From NCBI GenBank assembly GCA_036510225.1, contig DATCEH010000107.1, positions 1 to 21,990 on the forward strand: a DNA stretch of 21,990 nucleotides, in the 5' to 3' direction. Position numbers and translations under genes: made by a program. How positions within the stretch are numbered: position 1 is the first letter of the stretch; each line of letters opens with the position of its first letter. Under the pieces are notes generated by a model. The model was not told the DNA's origin. It saw only the letters and a program-made list of their open reading frames with translations, and did not search any database. Positions 1-6,684 of this stretch are shown here, piece after piece. The DNA is from Palsa-513 sp036510225 (lineage in GTDB: Bacteria > Actinomycetota > Thermoleophilia > Solirubrobacterales > Solirubrobacteraceae).

Positions 1-587
1 GCGGCGGGGGGGGTGAGCACGACGCCGTCCTGGCCCTGGCCCCCGCCGCTGCCGGTGTCGCCGGCTCCACCGCCGGCGCCACCACCACCACCACCGCCGC
101 CGCCGCCGATCACCAGCGGAGCACCAGAAGGAGCAAACACACCGGAGTAGCCTCCACCGCCGCCCCCATCCGCCTGCGCGTCCGGGTTGCCCGGCGCGGG
201 ATCCCCGCCCGCGCCGCCGCCGCCGGGCATCCCGCCGCCACCGCCCTGGGTTTGGCTACCCAGGCCACCTCGGCTACCGACCACCACCGAGAGCGCCTGC
301 CCGGAACTCACCGGCACCGCGGTGTCCTCCACCGACGCACCCGACCCACCCGCGCCTCGGCTAGCACCGTTCCCGCCGGCCGCGCCGACCGCGGTCACAT
401 CCAGCGAACTCACGCCGGTCGGGACCGTAAACCCATAGGTCCCAGCGCTCGTATACGTGCAGGACTCCGTCGTGCCACTGATGACCGGCGTCACGCTCCC
501 GCACGGGCTCGCCGCCTGGGCGCTGCCGCCCATCGCGCCCAAGACCAGGGCTGCCGTCGCCGCCACACCGAACGTCTTGATCCGCAT
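1..587 (-). CDS. Glycine-rich exported protein, C-terminus beyond window edge
   Basis: An open frame runs on the minus strand from ATG at 587 to the window edge (195 codons, no stop), so the protein is partial. The start MRIKTFGVAATAALVLGAMG is a signal peptide: basic start, hydrophobic core and an Ala-x-Ala cut site (AQAA) near residue 25. A short Cys-containing stretch (PCGSV, ESCTY) follows. Then comes a segment of the type YGFTVPTGVSSLDVTAVGA, the usual opening of the bacterial glycine-rich surface-protein domain. After about residue 75 the protein is mostly Gly with Ala, Ser and Asp, including runs of 8-10 Gly. Function is unknown; such proteins are secreted or surface-exposed and low-complexity. 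It lies 12 bp downstream of the integrase-like remnant on the same strand, so it may be element cargo. The ribosome binding site is weak. The frame is certain; the family call is by pattern. Confidence 0.72.
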   Translation of the reverse strand, partial: MRIKTFGVAATAALVLGAMGGSAQAASPCGSVTPVISGTTESCTYTSAGTYGFTVPTGVSSLDVTAVGAAGGNGASRGAGGSGASVEDTAVPVSSGQALSVVVGSRGGLGSQTQGGGGGMPGGGGAGGDPAPGNPDAQADGGGGGGYSGVFAPSGAPLVIGGGGGGGGGGAGGGAGDTGSGGGQGQDGVVLTPPA

Positions 588-599
588 CACAAACCCCGC

Positions 600-1022
600 T
601 TAGCTCGCCCGCACGTCCGGCTCTCCGCCGCCGACTCCCGGACAGCACTCGCGCCGCGCGCCACGCGCCTTCTGTGCGCAAGCGAGATGCTCCGAGAGGG
701 CCGGCCGGTGACATCGTCCGCGGACCGTCCACCGCGGGCGCCACGCCCAGTGAGCGCCGTGACGCTGAGGAGCGGTCGCCGTGCTCAGCCGCACTGGCCG
801 TGCCGGACCTCGCGCGAGGGGCTGCATGCGTCCGCGCCGCTTGGTCCACACGCCGGCCTCGTTGCACTCGACCCACACTCGGCCAAGCCGGCACTTCGCG
901 GGACGGGTCGTCCCATCGGCGGCACGATGACGCCAAGCGACCTCCCAGAATTTCTCGCCCGTCGGCCCCTCTCGGACGGTGAGGAAGTGCGGGACCGACT
1001 GCTCTACGCTGCGCTTCGACAT
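600..1022 (-). pseudogene. Tyrosine recombinase/integrase N-terminal remnant
   Basis: ATG at 1022 has a good ribosome binding site (GGAGG, 7 bp upstream) and opens a 140-residue frame. Residues 1-65 (MSKRSVEQSVPHFLTV, then WEVAWRHRAADGTTRPAK, RLGRVWVE, KRRGR) resemble the beta-stranded arm-binding N-terminus of phage-type tyrosine integrases, where a positively charged strand pair precedes a KRRGR-like linker. No core-binding or catalytic domain follows (no R..HxxR..Y). After KRRGR the sequence turns into Arg/Ala/Pro-rich text typical of noncoding GC-rich DNA, and neither of the other minus frames restores an integrase. The most likely reading is a gene truncated by deletion about 65 codons in, fused to the upstream region of the glycine-rich gene. 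A small DNA-binding protein (excisionase-like) is the alternative. Recognition is by pattern only. Confidence 0.45.
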
Positions 1023-1114
1023 CCCGGTACCTCCGGTGTGTCCGTGCCCCCGACCGTCGCAAGCGGTGCGGGGGCGTTTGTTGTGGGAGGGCAGCGTATC
1101 GCGCTTGGGCGCCG

Positions 1115-1164
1115 TGGGTAGCGCTCTGGGTAGCGATGGTGCTGGGTAGCGCACATGTGTAGCG
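1115..1164. repeat. Four short direct repeats TGGGTAGCG
   Basis: TGGGTAGCG occurs exactly at 1115-1123, 1127-1135 and 1143-1151. A one-mismatch copy, TGTGTAGCG, lies at 1156-1164. Start-to-start spacings are 12, 16 and 13 bp, near one to one and a half helical turns. They lie about 95-140 bp upstream of the integrase-like start. Arm-type integrase sites or regulator binding sites are both plausible; the sequence cannot decide. Confidence 0.5.
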
Positions 1165-1282
1165 CTTGAGGCATAACCGGCTTACTCAAGCCACTTTTAG
1201 CGCTCTTAGCTGAGTCAATGAGTCAGTCAACTACTTTCCTTGAAGAGTCTCCTGCTCGACGACCCGGTCCCCCCCGGCAGAC

Positions 1283-1315
1283 GCCGCCCGCCGGACCTTC
1301 TCGAGCCCGGGCGGC
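1283..1315 (-). terminator. GC stem-loop after the fakA-like gene
   Basis: GCCGCCCG (1283-1290) and CGGGCGGC (1308-1315) form an 8 bp stem with a 17-base loop, 37 bp past the stop of the DAK2 gene on its strand. There is no T-tract after it, so it may be a weak terminator or an RNA-end stabiliser rather than a classic intrinsic terminator. Confidence 0.3.
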
Positions 1316-1351
1316 ACATTCGTCGACGGCATTGCTCGCCGAGGCCCGCGA

Positions 1352-2992
1352 CTACTCGGCGGCGAGCAGCCACCAGTAGCTCGGCTGCCCACCGACGCTG
1401 TGGTCGAACTCGACGCCGTCCGGCACGAGGCCGGCGGCCCGCTCGGCCCCGACCGGGGCGCCGTCGCCCTCGATGCAGGTCAGCAGCTCAGCCCCGTCGG
1501 CGAGCAGCTCGACCACGGTTGCCAGCGTCCGCTCTGGGTCGCCCCAGGCGACGAGCTGGTCATCGACGCTGCCGACGGCCTCGCCGATCCGGTAGCGGCC
1601 CTCGACGTCCTCGCGCCCGGCCGGCGCGACCCAGCCGGTCCGCACACGGCCCAGGGCCGCGGCCATCGCCGCGGCATTCTCGGCAGCCGTGTGGCTCGGC
1701 TCGAGCGCGACGGCCGCCGCCAGGCCCGCCTGCTGGGAGCGGGACCCGACGACCAGGACGAGCTTGTCGGAGAGCTCGGCCGCCCGCTCTGCGGCCATGA
1801 TCACGTTCGGGCTGTTCGGAAGGACGACGACCTCCTCCGCGCCGACCGCGTGGATCCCGGAGAGCAGCTCGTAGGTCGACGGGTTCAGCGTCGGCCCGCC
1901 GTCGAGCACGGCGGCGCCGAGGCTCGTGAACAGCTCGCCGATGCCTGGTCCGGCGACGACTGCGAGCAGGCCGCACCGCTGCTGGTCGAGCGTCGCGCTG
2001 AGCGTGGCGATCCGGTGGGCGACCTGCGCGTGCATGTCGGAGACGTCAAGGCGGGAGACCTCGCCGACCCCGTCGAAGACCGCAGTCGCCAGCTCGGGCT
2101 GGTCGGTGTGGACGTGGACCTTGAGGGTGTGGGCGTCGCCGACGACGAGGACCGAGTCGCCGAGCTCCTCGAGCGCGGCGATGTGCCCGGCTGCGGCGAG
2201 CCGCCTCCCGGTCACGGCGAAGTTCGTGCAGAAGCGGTACGTCTGCGAGATGTGGTCGGGATGGCTGATCCGGGCGGGGGCGTGGTGCTCGAGCGGGGGC
2301 GGCGCCTCGCCGCGGAGGGCGGCGACGATCCCGGCGAAGATCACGATCAGGCCGTAGCCGCCGGCATCGACGACGCCGGCCTCGCGCAGCACCGGAAGCA
2401 GGTCAGGCGTCCGCTTGACCGAGGCCTCGCCCGACTCGACCGCCCCGGCGAGGATCGACGCGATCGCGTTCGCCTGAACGTCGACCGGCGCGTCGCTCGC
2501 CAGGCGGGCCTCCGGCGTGTGGGCGAGGTCGCCGGCGACCCGGTGGGCCATCTCGCGCACGACGGTCAGGATCGTCCCCTCGGCCGGCGCCCGAACCGAC
2601 GCGTACGCGCGGTCGGCGGCCCGGGCCATCGCCGCCCCGACCAGGACCGGGTCGACGAGCTCGCCCGGCCGGCTGACGAGCTCCTCGGCGGCGCCGCGAA
2701 TCAACTGGGACAGGATCACGCCACTGTTGCCGCGGGCTCCGAGCAGCGCGGCCCGGGCCACGGCGTCGACGATCTCGTCACGACCGATCTCGTCGATCGT
2801 CCGGTCGCCGTTGCTCGCCAGCCGGTCGAGCTCGTCGAGGACGGCCCGCAGCGTGAGGACCATGTTGTCACCGGTGTCGCCGTCGGCGACCGGGAACACG
2901 TTGAGGTCGTTGACCTCTTGGCGGCGGGACTCCAGATGAGTCAGCGCGCCGGCTACCACGGCGCGAAAGCGAACGAGGTTGGGGTCGGTCAC
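1352..2992 (-). CDS. fakA: DAK2-domain protein, FakA/YloV-like fatty acid kinase subunit
   Basis: 546 residues, the usual length for the YloV/FakA family. The N-terminal DAK2 domain (about 1-200) carries NVFPVADGDTGDNM at residues 31-44; Asp37, Asp39 and Asp42 match the Mg-ATP ligands of dihydroxyacetone-kinase-type domains. GARGNSGVILSQ follows in the nucleotide-binding helix region. The middle and C-terminal parts (LPNSPNVIMAAERAAE, SRSQQAGLAAA, ending GGQPSYWWLLAAE) match the rest of the family. In Firmicutes FakA phosphorylates fatty acids bound to a FakB (DegV) partner for membrane lipid synthesis; whether it does so here is inferred, and no fakB is in the window. The start is GTG at 2992, 16 bp after the rpmB stop, so the two are probably co-transcribed. 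The rpmB-yloV pairing is widely conserved; the Asp23 gene often found between them is absent. Confidence 0.88.
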   Translation of the reverse strand: MTDPNLVRFRAVVAGALTHLESRRQEVNDLNVFPVADGDTGDNMVLTLRAVLDELDRLASNGDRTIDEIGRDEIVDAVARAALLGARGNSGVILSQLIRGAAEELVSRPGELVDPVLVGAAMARAADRAYASVRAPAEGTILTVVREMAHRVAGDLAHTPEARLASDAPVDVQANAIASILAGAVESGEASVKRTPDLLPVLREAGVVDAGGYGLIVIFAGIVAALRGEAPPPLEHHAPARISHPDHISQTYRFCTNFAVTGRRLAAAGHIAALEELGDSVLVVGDAHTLKVHVHTDQPELATAVFDGVGEVSRLDVSDMHAQVAHRIATLSATLDQQRCGLLAVVAGPGIGELFTSLGAAVLDGGPTLNPSTYELLSGIHAVGAEEVVVLPNSPNVIMAAERAAELSDKLVLVVGSRSQQAGLAAAVALEPSHTAAENAAAMAAALGRVRTGWVAPAGREDVEGRYRIGEAVGSVDDQLVAWGDPERTLATVVELLADGAELLTCIEGDGAPVGAERAAGLVPDGVEFDHSVGGQPSYWWLLAAE

Positions 2993-3008
2993 GACCCGCA
3001 GACGCTCG

Positions 3009-3200
3009 TCAGGCCGCCTTGGTGACCTTGCCGGCCTTCAAACAGCGCGTGCAGACGTACACGCGGCGAGGCGTCTTCCCGACGAGGATCCGCACCTTCT
3101 GGAGGTTCGGGTCGAACCTCCGCCGGGTGGCGACCATCGAGTGGCTGCGGCTGTTGCCGAACGCCGGACCCTTTGCGCAGCTGTGACATACCTTGGCCAT
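3009..3200 (-). CDS. rpmB: 50S ribosomal protein L28, zinc-binding form
   Basis: 63 residues, starting MAKVCHSCAKGPAFGNSRSH and ending with a basic tail. This matches L28 throughout (GPAFGNSRSHS, RRRFDPNLQKVRI, RRVYVCTRCLKAGKV). Two CxxC pairs, Cys5/Cys8 and Cys50/Cys53, mark the zinc-ribbon (C+) version; zinc-free paralogues lack these cysteines and are usually Zur-controlled. The protein sits in the large subunit near the exit-tRNA site region. The gene lies 46 bp downstream of ribH and just upstream of the fakA-like gene. A TAGACT hexamer on the minus strand (3216-3211), ten bases before the ATG, and the lack of a Shine-Dalgarno sequence allow a nearly leaderless transcript from its own promoter. 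Confidence 0.96.
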   Translation of the reverse strand: MAKVCHSCAKGPAFGNSRSHSMVATRRRFDPNLQKVRILVGKTPRRVYVCTRCLKAGKVTKAA

Positions 3201-3224
3201 CGAGTCCGGCAGTCTAGTCGATCA

Positions 3225-3247
3225 ACCCGGCGCGAGCCCGGCCGGGT
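3225..3247 (-). other. Stem-loop between ribH and rpmB
   Basis: ACCCGGC (3225-3231) pairs with GCCGGGT (3241-3247) around a 9-base loop. The stem begins at the last base of the ribH stop codon. There is no T-run after it. It could attenuate transcription from the rib operon into rpmB, but the evidence is only the base pairing. Confidence 0.3.
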
Positions 3248-3687
3248 CAACAGCCGGCTCGGAAGCGCTCCCTGATCTTCGCGAGGGCGAGCACCGCCTC
3301 GACGGCCTGGGCGCCCTGGTCGCGCTTGCCGCCGCCGGCCCGGGCCACGGCCTGCTCCATGTTCTCGACTGTGAGGACCCCGAACGAGCACGGCACGCCG
3401 GACCGCAGGCCGACGTCCTGGATGCCGCGAGCCGCCTCGGCGCAGACGTGGTCGTAGTGGGACGTCTCGCCGCGGATCACCGCCCCGAGGCAGACGATCC
3501 CGGCGTACCGCCCGGACCGCGCGGCGTACTGGGCGGCCAGCGGCAGGTCGAAGGCCCCGGGCACGTCGAAGACGTCGGCCGCGTCGCAGCCGGCCTCCCG
3601 CAGGGCGGCCTGCGCGCTGGCGACCAGGCGGTCGGCGAGCTCAGCGTAGAAGCGACCGATCACGATCGCGAACCGCATCCCGGTCAC
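3247..3687 (-). CDS. ribH: 6,7-dimethyl-8-ribityllumazine synthase
   Basis: 146 residues, normal for RibH. It condenses 5-amino-6-ribitylamino-uracil with 3,4-dihydroxy-2-butanone 4-phosphate to give lumazine, the penultimate riboflavin step. Signature stretches in order: the N-terminal strand MRFAIVIGRFY, the substrate loop VPGAFDLPLAA, GAVIRGETSHYDHVC with the catalytic His in HYDH, and FGVLTVENMEQA. The chosen start is GTG at 3687, which overlaps the ribBA stop (GTGA) and so suits translational coupling; an internal ATG at 3678 (MRFAIV) is the alternative. It is the last gene of the overlapping rib run. The short C-terminal KIRERFRAGC differs from many relatives but is outside the active site. 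Confidence 0.96.
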   Translation of the reverse strand: MTGMRFAIVIGRFYAELADRLVASAQAALREAGCDAADVFDVPGAFDLPLAAQYAARSGRYAGIVCLGAVIRGETSHYDHVCAEAARGIQDVGLRSGVPCSFGVLTVENMEQAVARAGGGKRDQGAQAVEAVLALAKIRERFRAGC

Positions 3688-4991
3688 CGGTCGTGCTCCT
3701 GCCGGCGGTCGTGCTCCTGCTGGCGGTCGTGCTCACGCTCGGAGTGGAGGAGCTCCTCGTCGTAGTTGGCGCCCTGGTGGTGGAGGGTATGCCCCATCAG
3801 GTCGCGCTTGGTCGCGAGGTACTGCTCGTTGTGCGGGTTCGACGCGTGCTCGATCGGGATCTGCTCGGTCACCGACAGCCCGTAGCCCTCGAGCCCGCGG
3901 ATCTTCTTGGGATTGTTCGTCAGGATGCGGATCGTGCTGAGTCCCAGGTCGGCGAGGATCTGCGCGCCGATCCCATAGTCCCTGAGATCGGCCGGGAAGC
4001 CGAGCCGCTCGTTGGCCTCGATCGTGTCGAGGCCGCTCTCCTGGAGCTTGTAGGCCTTCAGCTTGTTGAGCAGGCCGATTCCCCGTCCCTCCTGGGCGAG
4101 GTACAGAAGGACCCCCTCGCCCTCGTGCTCGATCATCGCCAGGGCTGAGGACAGCTGCTCGCCGCAGTCGCAGCGCAGCGAGTGGAAGACGTCGCCGGTC
4201 AGGCATTCCGAGTGGACGCGGACGAGCACGTCCGGGCGGCCGGCGACGTCGCCCTTGACCAGCGCGACATGGTGCTTCTCGTCGACCAGCGACCGGTAGC
4301 CGACGGCCTCGAACTCGCCGAACGCGGTCGGCAGACCGGTCGAGACGACCCGCTCGATCAGCTTGTCGTGACGGCGGCGATGGGCGATCAGGTCCTTGAT
4401 CGTGATCATCTTCAGACCGTGGCGCTCGGTGTAGTCGATCAGGTCGGGAACCCGGGCCATCGAGCCGTCATCGTTCATCACCTCGCAGATCACCCCGGCC
4501 GGCGTCAACCCGGCGAGCCGGGCGAGATCGACGCTCGCCTCGGTGTGCCCGGTCCGTTCGAGCACGCCGCCGGCCTTGGCCTTCAGCGGGTTGACGTGGC
4601 CCGGCTGGGTGAGGTCGGCCGGCGTCGACTTCGGGTCGATCGCGACCTCGATCGTGTGGGCCCGGTCGTGGGCCGAGATCCCCGTCGTGACCCCCTCGCG
4701 GGCCTCGATCGTGATCGTGAACGGCGTCTGCAGGGGCGACTCGTTCTTCGCGGTCATCAGGTCGAGCCCGAGCTCGTCACACCGCTCGGGCGTCAGCGCG
4801 AGGCAGATCCACCCGCGGGCCTCCTTGGCCATGAAGTTGATCGCCGCGGGCGTCGCGAACTCGGCTGCCATCACCAGGTCGCCTTCGTTCTCGCGGTCCT
4901 CGTCGTCGCAGACGACGACCATCCGGCCGAGCCGGATCTCCTCGATCGCCTCGTCGATCGTCGCGAACGGGCTGGTCGCCTTGACGCTCAC
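3684..4991 (-). CDS. ribBA: Bifunctional DHBP synthase / GTP cyclohydrolase II
   Basis: 435 residues. The RibB half (about 1-205) makes 3,4-dihydroxy-2-butanone 4-phosphate from ribulose 5-phosphate: DDEDRENEGD at 29-38 holds the acidic metal ligands, and GHVNPLKAKAGGVLERTGHTEA (around 131-152) is the substrate region. The RibA half (about 206-400) opens the GTP ring: zinc ligands Cys263, Cys274 and Cys276 lie in SECLTGDVFHSLRCDCGE, followed by QEGRGIGL and TNNPKKI. Both halves look catalytically complete. Its ribulose 5-phosphate substrate links it to rpe at the far end of the window. GTG at 4991 overlaps the ribE stop (GTGA). The last 18 residues, EREHDRQQEHDRRQEHDR, are a tandem hydrophilic repeat encoded by an 18 bp DNA repeat and are not part of the enzyme fold. 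Confidence 0.96.
   Translation of the reverse strand: MSVKATSPFATIDEAIEEIRLGRMVVVCDDEDRENEGDLVMAAEFATPAAINFMAKEARGWICLALTPERCDELGLDLMTAKNESPLQTPFTITIEAREGVTTGISAHDRAHTIEVAIDPKSTPADLTQPGHVNPLKAKAGGVLERTGHTEASVDLARLAGLTPAGVICEVMNDDGSMARVPDLIDYTERHGLKMITIKDLIAHRRRHDKLIERVVSTGLPTAFGEFEAVGYRSLVDEKHHVALVKGDVAGRPDVLVRVHSECLTGDVFHSLRCDCGEQLSSALAMIEHEGEGVLLYLAQEGRGIGLLNKLKAYKLQESGLDTIEANERLGFPADLRDYGIGAQILADLGLSTIRILTNNPKKIRGLEGYGLSVTEQIPIEHASNPHNEQYLATKRDLMGHTLHHQGANYDEELLHSEREHDRQQEHDRRQEHDR
3689..3742. repeat. 18 bp tandem repeat at the 3' end of ribBA
   Basis: Three units: 3689-3706 and 3707-3724 differ at one base, and the third, 3725-3742, is diverged in its last third. Being a multiple of three, the unit keeps frame and encodes the repeated QEHDR tail of RibBA. 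It is adjacent to the ribH start, so copy-number change would alter the tail without disturbing the overlap. Confidence 0.85.
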
Positions 4992-5563
4992 GCGGCCACC
5001 AGCTTCTCGACGTGCTTGGCGAGGACGTCGACCTCGACGTTGACGGCGTCGCCGACATCGGCCGTGCCGAACGTCGTCCGGCGGAGGGTCTCGGGGATCA
5101 GGGCCACGCTCAGCGAATGATCGTCGACCGCGGCGACGGTCAGGCTGACCCCGTCGAGCGCGACCGAGCCCTTTTCGACGACGTAGCGCAGGAGGCTTGG
5201 GGCGACCTCGATCACGACGACGCCGGTCGGCCCGACGCTCGAGACCTCGCCCTGGCCGTCGACGTGTCCGAGCACGACGTGGCCGCCGAGGCGATCGGAC
5301 GCGCGCAGCGGCAGCTCGAGGTTGACGCGGGCGCCGGGTTCGAGGCGGCCGAGCGAGGACCGGGCGAGCGTCTCGGTGATCACGTCGGCGGCGAACGACC
5401 CCGGCTCGAGCTCGACGGCCGTCAGGCAGACGCCGCTGACCGCGATCGAGTCGCCCGACGACAGCTCGCCGGCGAGGCCGGTCGCGATCCGCAGGCGGGC
5501 GCCGGCGACGTCACGTTCGCATGAGATCACCCTCCCGAGATCGGCGACCAGCCCGGTGAACAT
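4988..5563 (-). CDS. ribE: Riboflavin synthase, alpha subunit type
   Basis: 191 residues from ATG at 5563, which gives the diagnostic MFTGLV start; two in-frame GTG codons just upstream (5569, 5566) would only add Met-Val. The enzyme dismutates two molecules of lumazine to riboflavin plus the pyrimidine precursor. The protein has two lumazine-binding barrels: the first with GDSIAVSGVCLTAVEL, the second with KGSVALDGVSLTVAAVDD, joined by LGGHVVLGHVDG. The C-terminal helix AKHVEKLVAA is the trimerisation segment of the family. ATG overlaps the ribD stop by one base (TGATG) and its own stop overlaps ribBA by four, so it sits inside a coupled operon. Confidence 0.95.
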   Translation of the reverse strand: MFTGLVADLGRVISCERDVAGARLRIATGLAGELSSGDSIAVSGVCLTAVELEPGSFAADVITETLARSSLGRLEPGARVNLELPLRASDRLGGHVVLGHVDGQGEVSSVGPTGVVVIEVAPSLLRYVVEKGSVALDGVSLTVAAVDDHSLSVALIPETLRRTTFGTADVGDAVNVEVDVLAKHVEKLVAA

Positions 5564-6684
5564 CACCACTCCCGCAGCCGGGCGGAGACCAGCAGGTCCG
5601 GGCCGACCTGCTCGCAGCCGAGCGTCAGCGCGCGGGTGGCCTCGGCGATCCGCTCGACGCCGACTCCCTCGAGCGGATCGCGGCCGGTCCGTCCGCCGAG
5701 CAGGATCGGCGCGAGGAACAGGCGGACCTCGTCGATCTCCCCGGCATCGAAGAAGGCTCCCGCGAGGTGGGGGCCTCCCTCGAGCATGATCGACGAGATC
5801 TCGCGGCCACCCAGCTGGTCGAGCGCCGACCGGACCCGGGCCGGCTCGTTCTGCCCGGTCGCGACGACGACGTCAACGCCGACGGCCTCGAGGGCGTCGG
5901 TCTCCGAGCGGGGCGCCGCCCGCGAGACGACGACGATCAGGGGGACGTCGCTCGCGGCCGAGACGAGCCGCGAGCCGAGCGACAGGCGGGCGAGCGAGTC
6001 GAAGACGACGCGCTTGGGCTGGCGATGGACGCCGTCGATGCGAGCGGTCAGCTGGGGATCGTCGGCGATCGCCGTGCCGATGCCGACGGCGACCGCGTCG
6101 ACCGACGCCCGCCAGTGATACGCGCGAATCCGGCTCTCCTCGCCGGAGATCCACTTCGAATCGCCGGCGCCGGTCGCGACCTTGCCGTCGAGCGTCATCG
6201 CCGACTTGAAGAGGACCCACGGCCGGCCGGTACGAGCGTGCTTGCGAAACGCCTGGTTGGCCAGGCGGGCCCGCCGGGCGAGATCGGCGTCGGCGACGAG
6301 CACCTCGACGCCCTCGTCGCGGAGGATCCCCAGGCCCCGGCCGGACGCCTTCGCCGTCGGGTCGTCGCTCGCGTGGACCACCCGGCGGATTCCGGCCGCG
6401 ACGATCGCCTCGGTGCACGGGGGCGTCTTGCCCGTATGGCAGCACGGCTCGAGCGACACGTAGAGGGTCGCTCCGTCAAGGTCTGCGTCCCCACACGCGA
6501 GGATCGCGTTGACCTCGGCGTGGGCGCCCCCGTACGACTCGTGCCAGCCCTCACCGAGGAGCTCGGACCCGCGGGCGATCACGGCGCCGACGGTCGGATT
6601 CGGACCGACCCGACCCGACCCGCGGTCGGCCAGCTCGATCGCCCGCACGAGATGAACACGGTCGGTCTCGGTCGAGATCGTCAT
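5563..6684 (-). CDS. ribD: Riboflavin biosynthesis deaminase/reductase
   Basis: 373 residues from ATG at 6684. The N-terminal cytidine-deaminase-like domain (about 1-145) has the zinc site HAE (His55, Glu57) with PCCHTGKTPPC (Cys81, Cys90). The C-terminal reductase domain (about 150-373) has RPWVLFKSAMTLDGKVAT, SKWISGEESR, DDPQLTAR and LEGGPHLAGAFF, as in NADPH-dependent RibD reductases. Together they deaminate and then reduce the pyrimidine intermediate after GTP cyclohydrolase II. ATG 6684 overlaps the stop of the upstream glycosyltransferase (ATGA) and has GGAGG immediately before it; a longer frame up to 6747 is open but has no family support. As the first rib gene it has no leader, which leaves no room for an FMN riboswitch directly upstream. 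Confidence 0.94.
   Translation of the reverse strand: MTISTETDRVHLVRAIELADRGSGRVGPNPTVGAVIARGSELLGEGWHESYGGAHAEVNAILACGDADLDGATLYVSLEPCCHTGKTPPCTEAIVAAGIRRVVHASDDPTAKASGRGLGILRDEGVEVLVADADLARRARLANQAFRKHARTGRPWVLFKSAMTLDGKVATGAGDSKWISGEESRIRAYHWRASVDAVAVGIGTAIADDPQLTARIDGVHRQPKRVVFDSLARLSLGSRLVSAASDVPLIVVVSRAAPRSETDALEAVGVDVVVATGQNEPARVRSALDQLGGREISSIMLEGGPHLAGAFFDAGEIDEVRLFLAPILLGGRTGRDPLEGVGVERIAEATRALTLGCEQVGPDLLVSARLREW

Larger units (their letters stand above)
1023..1351. other. Gene-free stretch: possible att/promoter region
   Basis: No convincing gene in 329 bp. From about 1140 to 1250 the base composition is visibly less GC-rich than anything else nearby. It holds the direct repeats described separately at 1115-1164, a TTAGCGCTCTTAGC stretch near 1196-1209, and on the minus strand two TTGACT hexamers 12 bp apart (around 1217-1234) that could serve as -35 elements for the integrase-like gene. 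A stem-loop lies at 1283-1315. No tRNA or tRNA fragment was seen here. Confidence 0.4.

Noticed and set aside
61..120. Triplet-like GGC/GGT repeats as a CRISPR or microsatellite
   Set aside because: They are codons of a poly-Gly tract in an open frame with no spacer structure.
361..1062. 233-codon minus frame across the glycine-rich and integrase-like region
   Set aside because: Out of frame with both supported products, Arg-rich, and spans two unrelated start sites.
1140..1260. tRNA gene as an attachment site
   Set aside because: No cloverleaf or T-loop GGTTCGAATCC-like segment could be found in the AT-richer stretch.
1400..3025. 541-codon open frame on the plus strand opposite the fakA-like gene
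   Set aside because: Exact antisense shadow of a well-recognised gene in GC-rich DNA; its translation has no family features.
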